Assembly: GCF_014197265.1 (NCBI RefSeq)
Contig: NZ_JACIFH010000001.1
Span: forward strand, 1,364,001-1,428,000
DNA length: 64,000 nucleotides
Source of the DNA: Microbacterium invictum
GTDB lineage: Bacteria; Actinomycetota; Actinomycetes; Actinomycetales; Microbacteriaceae
Direction: 5' to 3'
Numbering within the stretch: the stretch's first letter is position 1; each line of letters starts with the position of its first letter. Made by a program: the position numbers and the translations under genes. Below are positions 8,611 through 19,070 of the stretch, in pieces. The notes beneath the pieces were generated by a model. It had not been told where the DNA came from, did no database searches, and was given only the letters and a program-made list of their open reading frames with translations.

Positions 8611-10521
8611 ATGGTCGACGCACTCCCCTACGGTTCCTGGCCCTCTCCGCTCACCGCCGACTGGGCGTCAGGCGCCTCACCGCGGTTCGAAGGCGCGGCG
8701 TTCGTCGGCGACGAGGTCTGGTGGGGTGAATCGGTGCCGTCCGAAGGCGGCCGCACGACAGTACGGCGGGGCACCGCAGACGGCCTCATCGAGGACCTCC
8801 TGCCGGCACCGGGAAATGCGCGCTCGCGGGTGCACGAGTACGGCGGCGGCGCGTGGACGGCAAGCGCCGACGGGCGGCTCTTCTTCGTCGAGAAGGAGGA
8901 TCAGCGGATCTGGATCCGGATGCCGGGAGTCGCGCCCCAGCCACTGACGTCGTCTGACGCAGACACGCGGTTCGGCGGTCTGCGGTGGCAGGCCGGGATG
9001 CTGCTCGCCGTGCGAGAGCGACACGGCACCCAACCCGTCCCACAGCGGGACATCGTGGCCGTCGCCGAGGACGGCACCGTCGTCTCGCTGGCTGCCGGGA
9101 GCGACTTCGTCGCACAGCCCGCACTGTCTCCGGACGGCCGCCATCTGGCTTGGGTCGCGTGGGACCATCCGGACATGCCGTGGGACCGCACTCAGCTGCG
9201 CGTGGGTCGTATGCAAGGCGGCGCGGTCACCGATGTCTTCACCGTGGCCGGCGGCCAGACCGCGGCCCTGCAGCCCGAGTGGGTCGGCGACGACACACTG
9301 GTCTACATCGACGATCCGAGCGACCGCTGGAATCTCTGGCGGGCACGTCTGGACACCGCATCCGGCAGCGTGAGCGCACGCGAGCCCGTCGCGCCGGCCG
9401 ATGCCGACACCGGCGGCGGGCTCTGGGTGCTGGGCCTGCGATGGTTCTCCCCGCTCGAGGAGGGCGGGTTCATCGCGGTGCGCACGCACGGCAGCGACGA
9501 GTTGATCGCGATCGGCCCCGACGGCAGGGCAACCGCGCTCGACGTGCCGCCCACCGCGCGTCTCGTCATCGAGGACTGCGACGGTGCTCGGGTGCTCGTC
9601 TCCGGCGCGGCCGTCGGCGGGACGGGTCTGTGGCTCGTCGCTCCGGGCGCACCGGCCGTGCGCATCGCCGGCGGACCCGGCGACATGGCTGCGGACTGGT
9701 ACCCCCGGGGCCGCCCGGTGACCTTCGAGGGGCCGCACGGCCCGGTGCATGCGTTCGACTATCCGCCCACGAACCCCGAGGTCACCGCCCCCGACGGCGA
9801 ACTCCCGCCGTATGTCGTGTTCGTCCACGGCGGGCCGACGTCGCATGTCGGCGGTGTCGCCGAGAGCAAGGTCGCCTTCCTCACCAGCCGTGGCATCGGC
9901 GTGCTCGATGTCAACTACGGCGGCTCGACGGGATACGGGCGTGCGTACCGCGACCGGCTCAAGGGGCAGTGGGGCGTCGTCGACGTCGACGATGTGATCG
10001 CCGCGGCGACCGCGCTGTCGGATGCCGGGGCCGCCGATCCCGCACGACTGGCGATAGCCGGGGGTTCGGCGGGCGGATGGACGGTGCTGTGCTCGCTGAC
10101 CCGATCGGACGTGTTCACAGCCGGGATCAGCCGCTACGGGGTCGCCGACCTCCGCCGGCTGGTCGCCGATACGCACGACTTCGAGGCACGCTACCTCGAC
10201 GGCCTGGTCGGAGAGCTGCCGGCGGCCGAGGCCGTGTACGTCGAGCGGTCGCCGCTGTCACGTCTCGATCGCCTGCGCACTCCTCTGCTGATCGAGCAGG
10301 GGCTCGAGGACGAAGTCGTGCCGCCGTCGCAGTCGGAGGCCGTGCGCGACGCCCTGGCGACCAACGGCGTTGCGCACGCCTACCTCGCGTTCGAGGGCGA
10401 GGGACACGGGTTCCGCCGCGCCGAGACCATCGTGCGCACCCTCGAGGCCGAGCTCGCGTTCCTCGGCCAGGTGTGGGGTTTCGCCACCCCGGGCGTGGCT
10501 CCCGTCGATCTCGACGGGTAG
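8611..10521 (+). CDS. S9-family prolyl oligopeptidase-like serine peptidase
   Basis: 636 residues, no signal peptide seen, so probably cytoplasmic. The N-terminal about 380 residues carry WD/beta-propeller-like repeats (QPALSPDGRHLAWVAWDHPDMPWD, QPEWVGDDTLVYIDD). The C-terminal alpha/beta-hydrolase domain holds the triad Ser486 in GGSAGGW, Asp567 in GLEDEVVPP and His599 in GEGHGFR, with the oxyanion motif VFVHGGPTSHVGG. Likely an acylaminoacyl-peptidase or dipeptidyl aminopeptidase acting on short peptides. It starts 25 bases after the preceding membrane-protein gene and is convergent with hflX. Confidence 0.9.
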   Translation: MVDALPYGSWPSPLTADWASGASPRFEGAAFVGDEVWWGESVPSEGGRTTVRRGTADGLIEDLLPAPGNARSRVHEYGGGAWTASADGRLFFVEKEDQRIWIRMPGVAPQPLTSSDADTRFGGLRWQAGMLLAVRERHGTQPVPQRDIVAVAEDGTVVSLAAGSDFVAQPALSPDGRHLAWVAWDHPDMPWDRTQLRVGRMQGGAVTDVFTVAGGQTAALQPEWVGDDTLVYIDDPSDRWNLWRARLDTASGSVSAREPVAPADADTGGGLWVLGLRWFSPLEEGGFIAVRTHGSDELIAIGPDGRATALDVPPTARLVIEDCDGARVLVSGAAVGGTGLWLVAPGAPAVRIAGGPGDMAADWYPRGRPVTFEGPHGPVHAFDYPPTNPEVTAPDGELPPYVVFVHGGPTSHVGGVAESKVAFLTSRGIGVLDVNYGGSTGYGRAYRDRLKGQWGVVDVDDVIAAATALSDAGAADPARLAIAGGSAGGWTVLCSLTRSDVFTAGISRYGVADLRRLVADTHDFEARYLDGLVGELPAAEAVYVERSPLSRLDRLRTPLLIEQGLEDEVVPPSQSEAVRDALATNGVAHAYLAFEGEGHGFRRAETIVRTLEAELAFLGQVWGFATPGVAPVDLDG

Positions 10522-10531
10522 CCGCGCCCGG

Positions 10532-12052
10532 TCAGCTCACCGCGTAGGGCGCCAGTTCGGCGGCGAGACGCTCGGACACGTGCGCGTGCACGGACGTCCC
10601 GTCGGCCTCGTGACTCGTCGAGACGATGAGGCCCGACTCGTGCACCGCGTTGACCAGGTCGCCCCGGTCGTAGGGCACCAGCGCGTGGACTTCGACGGCC
10701 GGCAGCGGCAGAGCGGCCTCGATCGCCGCCCGCAGCCCGTCGACGCCCTCGCCGGTCCGCGAAGACACGAAGTGCGCCGTGGGCTCGAGCCCGTGCAGGA
10801 CCAGCCGGGTGTCGTCGTCGACGAGATCGGCCTTGTTGAACACGACGATCTCGTTGGTCGACCGCGCACCGACGTCGCCCATCACATCGCGCACCGTCGC
10901 CAGCTGTGCCGCCGGATCGGGGTGCGAACCGTCCACGACGTGCACGATGACGTCGGCATCGCCGACCTCTTCGAGCGTCGAGCGGAACGCCTCGACGAGC
11001 TGGTGCGGGAGGTTGCGCACGAACCCGACCGTGTCGGTGAGTGTGAAGACGCGGCCGTCCTCGGTCTCGGCACGTCGCACCGTGGCATCCAGTGTCGCGA
11101 AGAGGGCGTTCTCGACAAGCACGCCGGCGCTGGTGAGCCGGTTGAGCAGGCTGGACTTGCCGGCGTTGGTGTACCCGGCGATCGCGACCGAGGGGATCGT
11201 GTTGCGCTTGCGCTCGGCGCGCTTGGCGTCGCGTGCCGGCTCGAAGTCGCGGATCTGCCGGCGCAGCAGCGCCATGCGCGTGCGGATGCGGCGCCGGTCG
11301 AGCTCGATCTTCGTCTCACCCGGACCGCGCGAGCCCATGCCCGCGCCGCCGGCGCCGACCTGACCACCGGCCTGCCGGCTCATCGAGTCACCCCAGCCGC
11401 GCAGGCGTGGGAGCAGGTACTCGAGCTGGGCCAGTTCGACCTGCGCCTTGCCCTCACGGCTCTTGGCGTGCTGGCTGAAGATATCGAGGATCACCGTGGT
11501 GCGATCGATGACCTTGACCTTGACGACGTCCTCCAGCGCGCGGCGCTGGCTGGGCGCGAGTTCGGTGTCGGCGATGACGGTGTCGGCGCCGACGGCGGCC
11601 ACCAGGTCGCGCAGCTCGGCGGCCTTGCCGCGGCCGATGTAGGTGGCGGGGTCGGGGTGCGGACGCCGCTGCAGCACGGCATCCAGCACGACGGCACCGG
11701 CGGTCTCGGCCAATGCGGCGAGTTCGCGCAGCGAGTTCTCGGCGTCCTCGTGCGATCCCTGCGGGTACACGCCCACCAGGACCACGTTCTCGAGCCGCAG
11801 CTGGCGGTACTCGACCTCGGTGACGTCTTCGAGCTCAGTGGAGAGCCCCGGCACGCGGCGCAGCGCGGCGCGCTCCTCACGGTCCCACTGCTCGCCGTCG
11901 GTGTCGCCGTAGGCCACGGTCGTCTCGTCTTGCAGCGCCTGCGCGGCACCGAACACGCGCACTCCCGACCGCGCTTCGGCGCGCGCCAGCACTCGGTCCA
12001 CCGGGTCGACCGGTGTCTCGTCGGTGCTGTTCGGGGTGGTGGTGTCTGTCAT
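10532..12052 (-). CDS. hflX: Ribosome-associated GTPase HflX
   Basis: 506 residues. N-terminal HflX domain with the glycine-rich loop RQAGGQVGAGGAGMGSRGPG following a coiled-coil-like region, then a GTPase domain: G1 GYTNAGKSSLLN, G3 DTVGFVRNLPH, G4 FNKADL. HflX splits stalled or heat-damaged 70S ribosomes. In mycobacteria it also affects hypoxia and macrolide tolerance. The start at 12052 was chosen because AAAGGA precedes it by 4 bases; an upstream in-frame start at 12082 adds ten unrelated residues. Confidence 0.95.
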   Translation of the reverse strand: MTDTTTPNSTDETPVDPVDRVLARAEARSGVRVFGAAQALQDETTVAYGDTDGEQWDREERAALRRVPGLSTELEDVTEVEYRQLRLENVVLVGVYPQGSHEDAENSLRELAALAETAGAVVLDAVLQRRPHPDPATYIGRGKAAELRDLVAAVGADTVIADTELAPSQRRALEDVVKVKVIDRTTVILDIFSQHAKSREGKAQVELAQLEYLLPRLRGWGDSMSRQAGGQVGAGGAGMGSRGPGETKIELDRRRIRTRMALLRRQIRDFEPARDAKRAERKRNTIPSVAIAGYTNAGKSSLLNRLTSAGVLVENALFATLDATVRRAETEDGRVFTLTDTVGFVRNLPHQLVEAFRSTLEEVGDADVIVHVVDGSHPDPAAQLATVRDVMGDVGARSTNEIVVFNKADLVDDDTRLVLHGLEPTAHFVSSRTGEGVDGLRAAIEAALPLPAVEVHALVPYDRGDLVNAVHESGLIVSTSHEADGTSVHAHVSERLAAELAPYAVS

Positions 12053-12134
12053 ATCGTCCTTTCGGGGTGGCTCTGCGGCCACCCGTGCACTCTAGCCTCC
12101 CGCGCCGGGCGGCTCCTCCGCTACGCTCTACTGC

Positions 12135-12776
12135 GTGCCGAGCGACCATTACTTCAGCGCGTCTCCATCCAGCGCCGAACATCTCCGTCGCGTCCACGTG
12201 CGTCTGGCCGGGCGTGATCTGGAGGTGACCACGGCCGGTGGGGTGTTCAGTCCCGACCATGTCGACGGCGGCACCGCGGTGCTGCTTGCCAACACGCCTT
12301 CGGCGCCGCCCGGGGGTCATCTGCTGGACCTCGGCTGCGGGTGGGGACCCATCGCCCTGTCCTTGGCGCTGGATGCCCCGCACGCCACGATCTGGGCCGT
12401 CGATGTCAACGAGCGTGCCCTCGATCTGGTGCGCCGGAACGCGGCCGAACTGGGCCTCGACAATGTCAACGCCGTCCTGCCCGACGATGTTCCCGATGAC
12501 ATCGTCTTCCGCACGATCCGCTCCAACCCGCCGATCCGCGTCGGCAAGAACGAGTTGCACGGTCTGCTCGAGCGGTGGATTCCGCGGCTCGACGAACGCA
12601 GCGACGCGTGGCTGGTGGTGCAGCGCAACCTGGGGTCCGATTCGCTGCAGCGCTGGCTGGCGGCGACCTTCGACGACGGCTACACGGTGACGCGCGTCGC
12701 GACCGGTCGTGGCTTCCGGGTGCTGCGGGTGCGGCGGCACGGCACGCCGCCCACAGCGCCGATCGACCTTCCCTGA
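12135..12776 (+). CDS. Class I SAM-dependent methyltransferase, RsmC/RlmG-like
   Basis: 213 residues, GTG start. Short N-terminal part (YFSASPSSAEHLRRVHVRLAG), then the Rossmann domain: motif I LLDLGCGWGPIAL (about 63-75), acidic motif II WAVDVNERALDL, and the catalytic loop SNPPIR at 134-139, where RsmC-type N2-guanine rRNA methyltransferases have NPP. It is shorter than two-domain RsmC but has the length of the actinobacterial single-domain form. Divergent from hflX. The substrate is probably 16S or 23S rRNA guanine (family inference). Confidence 0.85.
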   Translation: MPSDHYFSASPSSAEHLRRVHVRLAGRDLEVTTAGGVFSPDHVDGGTAVLLANTPSAPPGGHLLDLGCGWGPIALSLALDAPHATIWAVDVNERALDLVRRNAAELGLDNVNAVLPDDVPDDIVFRTIRSNPPIRVGKNELHGLLERWIPRLDERSDAWLVVQRNLGSDSLQRWLAATFDDGYTVTRVATGRGFRVLRVRRHGTPPTAPIDLP

Positions 12777-12796
12777 CGTTCAGGGGCCGGATCGGC

Positions 12797-13669
12797 TCAC
12801 GCCAGCGCGACTTCGCCTGAGAAGACGAGGGATGCCGGTCCCGACAGCAGTACGTGCTGCCCGTCCTCCCGACCGACGACCCGTACGCCGAGCCGCCCGC
12901 CCGGCACGTCGACCGTCCACCGATCGGGCGCGGCAGTGCCGGCCCAGCTGCGCACCGCCAGGGCCGCTGCCGCGACACCGGTCCCGCACGAGAGCGTCTC
13001 GCCGACGCCGCGCTCGAACACCCGCATCCGGATCATGCCGACACCGTCGTGCACGAGCGGGTCGGCGGGGACGACGAACTCGATGTTCGCGCCCGCCGGC
13101 GGCAGGGGTGCCAGGATCGGCTGGACCGTGAGGTCGACTTCTTCGAGCTCGGTCGCGCTCGAGAGGGCGACCACGACGTGGGGGTTGCCGACGTCGATGC
13201 CCAGACCCGGTCGCGGCACGTCGAGTCCGCGCGCGCGCACGACCACGTCATCTGCTTCCTCGCGCCACACGCCGAGGTCGACTTCGAGGCCGAGGTCGCT
13301 CCGCGTGAGGGTCTTGACCCCGGCACGCGTGCCGATCGGCAGGGGGCCGTCGTCCAGCGAGGCCCAGCCGGTCTCCGCAAGATACCGGGCGAAGACGCGG
13401 GTGCCGTTGCCGCACATCTCAGCGGCGGATCCGTCGGCGTTCCGGTAGTCCATGAACCACTCGACCCCGGATGCCGCGGCCTCGGCGCCGTCGGGGATCG
13501 CGCCGGCGCGGACCACCCGCAGCATGCCGTCGCCGCCGATTCCGAAGCGCCGGTCGCACAGCGCCGCGACCTGCGCGTCGCTGAGGTCGAGAGCGCCGTC
13601 GGGATCGGGGACGATCACGAAGTCATTGCCGGTGCCGTGGCCCTTTGTGAATGCGATGGTCTCCGGCAT
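12797..13669 (-). CDS. dapF: Diaminopimelate epimerase
   Basis: 290 residues. A PLP-independent epimerase converting LL- to meso-diaminopimelate for lysine and peptidoglycan. The two catalytic cysteines are Cys86 ([14 protein letters not shown]) and Cys228 ([12 protein letters not shown]); the N-terminal [14 protein letters not shown] is typical. dapA and dapB lie elsewhere in this window (25.6 and 32.2 kb). Leftward; 40 bases after the GNAT gene. Confidence 0.96.
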   Translation of the reverse strand: MPETIAFTKGHGTGNDFVIVPDPDGALDLSDAQVAALCDRRFGIGGDGMLRVVRAGAIPDGAEAAASGVEWFMDYRNADGSAAEMCGNGTRVFARYLAETGWASLDDGPLPIGTRAGVKTLTRSDLGLEVDLGVWREEADDVVVRARGLDVPRPGLGIDVGNPHVVVALSSATELEEVDLTVQPILAPLPPAGANIEFVVPADPLVHDGVGMIRMRVFERGVGETLSCGTGVAAAALAVRSWAGTAAPDRWTVDVPGGRLGVRVVGREDGQHVLLSGPASLVFSGEVALA

Positions 13670-13709
13670 CCCCCTATTCTACGGGCGCGCCGGTGGGCCG
13701 GCCGGGTGC

Positions 13710-14132
13710 TCAGTCCGGGATGAGGCGCTTGCCGGTCGTCCAGGTCTCGAACGGCTCGTACTCGAGCGCCTCGTAGAAGCCCTGAGCGATGCCGTGCTCG
13801 GGTCGGACCATGATCTGCACCTTGGGGCAGCCCATGTCGACGAGTCGCGCCTCCGCGGTCTCCACCAGGCGGCGGGCAATGCCCTGACCACGGCGGTGCG
13901 GGTCGGATGCCAGGTAGTACAGCCATCCGCGGTGACCGTCGTAGCCGGCCATCACCGAACCGACGACGCTGCCGTCGTCGACGGCGACCAAGAACAGTTC
14001 GGGCTGGACCTTCAGCTTGCGGCTGATGTCCTGGTGCGGGTTGTTCCAGGGGCGGGTGAGCCCCGCCTCATGCCACAGCGAGACGACGGCCTCGGTATCG
14101 GGCAGTTCGAACGAACGGATCTCGACAGTCAT
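13710..14132 (-). CDS. GNAT-family acetyltransferase, YpeA-like
   Basis: 140 residues, a single GNAT domain with the acetyl-CoA loop [15 protein letters not shown] and the C-terminal pair [26 protein letters not shown]. The start [23 protein letters not shown] resembles the YpeA group, whose substrate is unknown. The ATG overlaps the miaA stop by four bases, so it is the last coupled gene of miaB-miaA-GNAT. Confidence 0.88.
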   Translation of the reverse strand: MTVEIRSFELPDTEAVVSLWHEAGLTRPWNNPHQDISRKLKVQPELFLVAVDDGSVVGSVMAGYDGHRGWLYYLASDPHRRGQGIARRLVETAEARLVDMGCPKVQIMVRPEHGIAQGFYEALEYEPFETWTTGKRLIPD

Positions 14133-15058
14133 GCGACCGAGTCTGCCAGGGCACCGGCGTCAGCGGGAGGCCCGACCCACCGGATGTCGTCATACCGTTT
14201 GAACCACGACACCTGGCGCCGCGCGTAGCGCCGCGTGAGGGCTTGGGTCTCGGCGATGGCCTCGGCTTCGGTCTTCTCCCCTGCCAGTTGCGCGAGCGCC
14301 TGCGCGTAGCCGATCGCCCGACGGGCCGTCACCCCCGTCTCGAGGCCCTGCTGCTGCAGCCCGGCGACCTCGGTGAGCAGGCCGTCCCGCCACATGTCCA
14401 CGACCCGGGCGTCGAGCCGTGCGACCAGGTCGGGCCGGTCGAGGTGGACGCCGATGATCGTGGTGGGCTCGTGCCACAGGGTCGGCTTCTCGGGCAGAGC
14501 AGCCCCGTGCGTGGCCTCGCCCTGCAGGACGACCTCCAGCGCGCGGACGACCCGCCGGCCGTTCTGCGGGTCGATGCGTGCCGCGGTGATCGGATCGAGG
14601 TCGCGCAGGCGCGCCAGCAGCGAGCCGGGTCCATCCCGGTCGAGGTCGGCTTCGAGGCGTGCGCGCAGGCCGTCGTCGTGCGGCGGGAACCGGAAGTCGA
14701 ACAGCACGCTCGACACGTACAGCCCCGACCCGCCGACGAGGATGGCGTCGGCACCGCGCGCGAAGATCCCCTCGACGGCGATGCGGGCCGCCGGCTGGTA
14801 CACGGCGACGGTGGCCTCGTCTGCGACGTCGAGGACGTCGAACATGTGATGACGGATGCCGCGGCGCTCGGCTTCAGGCAGCTTCGCCGTGCCGATGTCC
14901 ATGCCGCGGTACAGCTGCATCGCGTCGGCGTTGACGATCTCCGCCGGCCGGCCGCGTGCAGCGAGCGCTTCGGCGAGGTCGAGCGACAGTCCGGTCTTGC
15001 CGGTGCCGGTCGCCCCGACGATCGCCCAGAGCCGCGTGGGCGCACCGGGCGAGGTCAC
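14129..15058 (-). CDS. miaA: tRNA dimethylallyltransferase
   Basis: 309 residues. P-loop [11 protein letters not shown] (15-25), DMAPP-transferase motifs [17 protein letters not shown] and [13 protein letters not shown], and the tRNA-binding [14 protein letters not shown]. It adds the isopentenyl group to A37 of tRNAs reading UNN codons, the substrate for MiaB. It overlaps miaB by four bases upstream and the GNAT gene by four bases downstream. Confidence 0.96.
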   Translation of the reverse strand: MTSPGAPTRLWAIVGATGTGKTGLSLDLAEALAARGRPAEIVNADAMQLYRGMDIGTAKLPEAERRGIRHHMFDVLDVADEATVAVYQPAARIAVEGIFARGADAILVGGSGLYVSSVLFDFRFPPHDDGLRARLEADLDRDGPGSLLARLRDLDPITAARIDPQNGRRVVRALEVVLQGEATHGAALPEKPTLWHEPTTIIGVHLDRPDLVARLDARVVDMWRDGLLTEVAGLQQQGLETGVTARRAIGYAQALAQLAGEKTEAEAIAETQALTRRYARRQVSWFKRYDDIRWVGPPADAGALADSVA

Positions 15059-16608
15059 TCGGCGGAGGTCGGGCGCAGCGTCGGCAGACCCAGCGAGACG
15101 GCGCGTGGTGCGCCGGTGGATGCCGGTGCCGGCACACCGCAGGATTCGGCCTGCGTGCGATCCCAGGCGTCGCCGGCCCGCGTGCGGCGGATGCGCAGCG
15201 GCGAACCGTCGGGGCTGTCGGCGAGCAGGTGGAAGGGGGCGGCGTGGGTGACGACGACCGAGGCGACGTCCCCGGGACGGGGAGTCTCACTGCCGGCGGG
15301 CAGCTCGAAGTGGACGAGACGGTTGTCCTCGGCGCGGCCCGTGAGGCGATGGGTCGCGGCGTCCTTCTTGCCTTCGCCGGTGGACACGAGCACCTGCAGT
15401 TCGCGTCCTACCTGCTTCTGGTTCTCCTCCAGGCTGATGCGCTCCTGGAGTGCGATGAGCCGCTCGTAGCGTTGCTGCACGACCCCCTTGGGCACCTGGT
15501 CGGCCATGGTCGCCGCGGGCGTGCCCTCGCGAATCGAGTACTGGAACGTGAACGCGCTCGCGAAGCGTGCCTGCTCGACGACCCGCATGGTGTCTTCGAA
15601 GTCCTCGTCGGTCTCGCCGGGGAAGCCGACGATGATGTCGGTCGTGATCGCGGCGTCCGGCATCTTGGCCCGCACGCGGTCGAGGATGCCGAGGAACTTC
15701 TCGCTGCGGTACGAGCGGCGCATCGCCTTGAGGATGCGGTCGCTGCCGGACTGCAGGGGCATGTGCAGCTGCGGCATGACCGCCGGGGTCTCCGCCATCG
15801 CGTCGATGACGTCGTCGGTGAAGGCGGCCGGGTGCGGACTGGTGAACCGGATCCGCTCGAGGCCGTCGATCTCGCCGGCGGCACGCAGGAGCTTGCCGAA
15901 CGCCTGCCGGTCGCCGAATTCGACGCCGTAGCTGTTCACGTTCTGTCCGAGCAGCGTGACCTCGATCGCACCGTCGTCGACGAGCAGGCGGATCTCGTTC
16001 AGGATGTCGCCGGGGCGACGGTCCTTCTCCTTGCCGCGCAGGCTCGGCACGATGCAGAAGGTGCAGGTGTTGTTGCAGCCGACCGAGATCGACACCCAGC
16101 CGCTGTACACCGAGTCGCGCTTGGTCGGCAGCGTGGACGGGAACACGTCGAGCGACTCGAGGATCTCGAGCTCTGCCTCTTGGTTGTGCCGCGCGCGCTC
16201 GAGCAGGCTCGGGAGCGAGCCCATGTTGTGCGTGCCGAAGACGACGTCGACCCACGGGGCTTTGTCGAGGACGGCGTCCTTGTCCATCTGCGCGAGGCAT
16301 CCGCCGACAGCGATCTGCATGCCCTCGTGCTTGTCCTTGCGGCTCTTGAGGTGCCCGAGGGTGCCGTAGAGCTTGCCCGCGGCGTTGTCGCGCACGGCGC
16401 AGGTGTTGATGACCACGATGTCGGCTTCGGCGCCGGCGTCGGCGGGCACGTAGCCGGCGCTCTCCAGCGACCCGGACAGGCGCTCGGAGTCGTGAACGTT
16501 CATCTGGCAGCCGAACGTGCGCACCTCGTACGTGCGGACGCCGCCGTCAGCAGTGACAGCGGCGGGCGACGGCGCGATCAGCGTCGGGGTGGAGGATGGC
16601 GAAGACAT
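15055..16608 (-). CDS. miaB: tRNA-2-methylthio-N6-dimethylallyladenosine synthase
   Basis: 517 residues. UPF0004 domain with three cluster cysteines C34 (TFGCQMN), C70 ([10 protein letters not shown]) and C104 (GGCLAQ). Radical-SAM cluster C178-x3-C182-x2-C185 ([10 protein letters not shown]). A TRAM domain covers about residues 395-465. It methylthiolates i6A37 made by MiaA, directly downstream. The final about 50 residues after TRAM are a low-complexity tail. RecX lies 54 bases upstream in the same direction. Confidence 0.96.
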   Translation of the reverse strand: MSSPSSTPTLIAPSPAAVTADGGVRTYEVRTFGCQMNVHDSERLSGSLESAGYVPADAGAEADIVVINTCAVRDNAAGKLYGTLGHLKSRKDKHEGMQIAVGGCLAQMDKDAVLDKAPWVDVVFGTHNMGSLPSLLERARHNQEAELEILESLDVFPSTLPTKRDSVYSGWVSISVGCNNTCTFCIVPSLRGKEKDRRPGDILNEIRLLVDDGAIEVTLLGQNVNSYGVEFGDRQAFGKLLRAAGEIDGLERIRFTSPHPAAFTDDVIDAMAETPAVMPQLHMPLQSGSDRILKAMRRSYRSEKFLGILDRVRAKMPDAAITTDIIVGFPGETDEDFEDTMRVVEQARFASAFTFQYSIREGTPAATMADQVPKGVVQQRYERLIALQERISLEENQKQVGRELQVLVSTGEGKKDAATHRLTGRAEDNRLVHFELPAGSETPRPGDVASVVVTHAAPFHLLADSPDGSPLRIRRTRAGDAWDRTQAESCGVPAPASTGAPRAVSLGLPTLRPTSAE

Positions 16609-16662
16609 GATGCGACCATTCTACGAGCGCATGACCATGCCACGGCCCGGGGCTGCTGCGAC

Positions 16663-17433
16663 TCAGGTGAAGCGCACTCCCGAACGCCCACCGCCACGGC
16701 CCGTGCACGCCTCGTCGAGCGCCCGCCGTGCGGCGTCGAGCGCCTGCGCGCCGTAGCCGCGACGGGCGAGCTGGCCTGCGAGCCGGCGCAGAGCGACGTC
16801 ACGGTCGAGGTCGGTCATCGCCCGCGCCTTCTGCCGGGCGAACTCGAGCGCGCGGTCGGCGTCGTCGTCGGGCAGCTCTGCCAGCGCGGTGTCGATGACG
16901 TCTCGGCCGATGCCGCGCTGCGCGAGCGCCTGGGCGATCACCCGGCGCCCCTGCCCCTTGCGTTCGACGGCTGTGTGGATGAGCTGATCGGCGAGCTTGG
17001 CGTCGTCGAGGTACCCGTTGTGGACGAACCGGTTCAGGACAGTGTCGACCGACGACGCGTCGAGATCATGACTGCCCAGAGCCGTGCGCGCTTCGCGGAT
17101 CGACAGCGAGCGGCCGCGCAGCTTGCGCAGGAGCGCCGCCTCGGCGGCATCCATCCGTTCGCGCTCATCTTCGTCGACGTCGACTGCGGGCGGCTCGTCG
17201 TCGGCAAGCCAGCTGGTGTGCCAGCGCCCGTCGGCCGGCACGCCCGCCTCCGCGTCGTCATCGGATGCGCCGGTCCGTCGGTCGTCATCCCTCCCGCCCA
17301 CGGGCGCGCCGGCGACCGACGGCGACCGCGCAGCGCCGCGGTCGCCGAAGAGCGGGATGACCGGGGCGAGCCCGTTCTCCGGTTCGGAGACCGGCAGGGA
17401 CTCGCCCCCGTCATCGCTCATGCGTCTGCTCAT
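16663..17433 (-). CDS. recX: Regulatory protein RecX
   Basis: 256 residues. The N-terminal about 100 residues are acidic, proline-rich and not conserved. The RecX helical repeats start near LRKLRGRSLSIREARTAL and run through FVHNGYLDDAKLADQLIHTAVERKGQGRRVIAQAL and LARRGYGAQALDAARRAL. RecX caps RecA filaments and limits recombination. It is 22 bases downstream of recA, presumably co-transcribed and SOS-induced with it. A second in-frame ATG at 17421 is possible. Confidence 0.92.
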   Translation of the reverse strand: MSRRMSDDGGESLPVSEPENGLAPVIPLFGDRGAARSPSVAGAPVGGRDDDRRTGASDDDAEAGVPADGRWHTSWLADDEPPAVDVDEDERERMDAAEAALLRKLRGRSLSIREARTALGSHDLDASSVDTVLNRFVHNGYLDDAKLADQLIHTAVERKGQGRRVIAQALAQRGIGRDVIDTALAELPDDDADRALEFARQKARAMTDLDRDVALRRLAGQLARRGYGAQALDAARRALDEACTGRGGGRSGVRFT

Positions 17434-17455
17434 GAGTGACCAGTCGGCCCGCGCA

Positions 17456-18526
17456 TCACGCCGGACGGCGGGCAGTGAGTTCGTCCGAGGCCGACGTCGG
17501 GGCCTCGACCGGGGTCTCTACCGCGCGCGGAACGCCGATGCCGAGCTTCTGCTTGATCTTGGTCTCGATGTCGGCGGCGATGTCGGGATTCTTCAGCAGG
17601 AAGTTGCGGGCGTTCTCCTTGCCCTGCCCGAGCTGGTCACCGTCGTAGGTGTACCAGGCACCCGACTTCTTGACGATGGCGTGCTCGACGCCGTAGTCGA
17701 TCAGGCTGCCTTCGCGCGAGATGCCCACGCCGTACAGGATGTCGAACTCGGCCTGCTTGAACGGCGGCGCCATCTTGTTCTTCACGACCTTGACGCGGGT
17801 GCGGTTTCCGACCGCCTCGGTGCCGTCCTTGAGCGTCTCGATGCGACGGATGTCGAGGCGCACCGATGCGTAGAACTTCAGCGCCTTGCCGCCGGCGGTC
17901 GTCTCGGGCGAGCCGAAGAACACGCCGATCTTCTCGCGCAGCTGGTTGATGAAGATCATCGTGGTGTTGGTCTGGTTCAGGCCACCGGTCAGCTTGCGCA
18001 GCGCCTGCGACATGAGGCGTGCCTGCAGGCCGACGTGCGAATCGCCCATCTCGCCCTTGATCTCGGCCTCGGGAACGAGCGCGGCGACGGAGTCGATCAC
18101 GACCAGGTCGATCGCGCCGGAGCGGATCAGCATGTCGGCGATCTCGAGGGCCTGCTCGCCGGTGTCGGGTTGCGAGACGAGGAGCTGGTCGATGTCGACG
18201 CCGAGCTTCTGCGCGTAGTCGGGGTCGAGTGCGTGCTCGGCGTCGATGAACGCGGCGATGCCGCCGGCGCGCTGCGCGTTGGCGATGGCATGAAGGGTCA
18301 GTGTCGTCTTACCCGACGACTCCGGACCGTAGATCTCGACGATGCGGCCGCGCGGGAGCCCGCCGATGCCGAGGGCGGCATCGAGGGCGATGGACCCGGT
18401 CGGGATCGTCGCGACCGGGGCGCGCTCGTCACTGCCCAGTCGCATGACCGAGCCCTTTCCGAACTGCCGGTCGATCTGGGCGAGAGCCGATTCGAGGGAC
18501 TTCTCGCGCTCAGCGGGTGAGGGCAT
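17456..18526 (-). CDS. recA: Recombinase RecA
   Basis: 356 residues. Walker A GPESSGKT (67-74), Walker [16 protein letters not shown]-binding loop L1 region [19 protein letters not shown] and L2 region [21 protein letters not shown]. It forms filaments on single-stranded DNA for strand exchange and LexA cleavage. There is no sign of an intein. It follows a 311-base gap holding an SOS box about 200 bases upstream. Confidence 0.98.
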   Translation of the reverse strand: MPSPAEREKSLESALAQIDRQFGKGSVMRLGSDERAPVATIPTGSIALDAALGIGGLPRGRIVEIYGPESSGKTTLTLHAIANAQRAGGIAAFIDAEHALDPDYAQKLGVDIDQLLVSQPDTGEQALEIADMLIRSGAIDLVVIDSVAALVPEAEIKGEMGDSHVGLQARLMSQALRKLTGGLNQTNTTMIFINQLREKIGVFFGSPETTAGGKALKFYASVRLDIRRIETLKDGTEAVGNRTRVKVVKNKMAPPFKQAEFDILYGVGISREGSLIDYGVEHAIVKKSGAWYTYDGDQLGQGKENARNFLLKNPDIAADIETKIKQKLGIGVPRAVETPVEAPTSASDELTARRPA

Positions 18527-18837
18527 GGCGTGCTCCTTATTGCTCGCATTCCGTCGCCTGTAGGCTGTCGCGCTCCGCCCCGGTGGGGCGGCTGCTGCGA
18601 CAAGGCGTGTGGTGTCATCTGACGCTGATCACGGTATGCGGACCCTCCGACATCGCGTCGGCGTACCCGCACAGCCGTGGACAACTTCCGTGTGACACCG
18701 CTTGTGCAGGAGACTACGCCGCACCTCGAACGAATTTTCGATGACACGCCGAACGAGAAGGTGGTTCTTCCGCAATGTTGCCTTGCGGCATCGATGTCCG
18801 AATCGCCGGTCGCGCGACCGGGTTCACGGTCGAACCG
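18527..18837 (-). promoter_or_regulatory. recA 5' region without genes
   Basis: This stretch separates the DUF3046 gene from recA. It holds the SOS box at 18726-18742, a TAGTCT that could be a -10 about 15 bases downstream of the box on the minus strand, and roughly 190 bases of leader before the recA start. No open reading frame with coding character is seen. Confidence 0.6.
18726..18742. promoter_or_regulatory. SOS (LexA) box upstream of recA
   Basis: TCGAACGAATTTTCGAT carries CGAAC-N4-TTTCG, one inner base away from the actinobacterial consensus CGAACNNNNGTTCG. On the minus strand it overlaps the expected -35 region of a recA promoter. lexA itself is in this window. Confidence 0.8.
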
Positions 18838-19062
18838 TCAGTCGCGCGGCGGGTCCTGCAGTCCGACTCCGTGCCGGCGAGCGAGCGGAACGTCGGCCTC
18901 GACGCACAGGGCCCGCCAGATCTCCCGCGGCGGAACACCCGCACCGAGGCACTCGGCGGCGGTGCGATGCGCCAGCTGTGAGAGCGTCAGATCGGCGACG
19001 AGGGTCGCGCCGCCGGCACCGAACTCGTGCTCGACGGCGCGCTCGAACTCGCTGAGCCGCAT
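18838..19062 (-). CDS. DUF3046 domain protein
   Basis: A 74-residue protein, almost entirely the DUF3046 domain: MRLSEFERAVEHEFG, LTLSQLAHRTAAECL, REIWRALCVEADVP, RHGVG. It is a conserved neighbour of recA in actinobacteria with no known function. It begins 8 bases after clgR, so it is probably in the same transcript. Confidence 0.88.
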   Translation of the reverse strand: MRLSEFERAVEHEFGAGGATLVADLTLSQLAHRTAAECLGAGVPPREIWRALCVEADVPLARRHGVGLQDPPRD

Positions 19063-19070
19063 CTGCGACG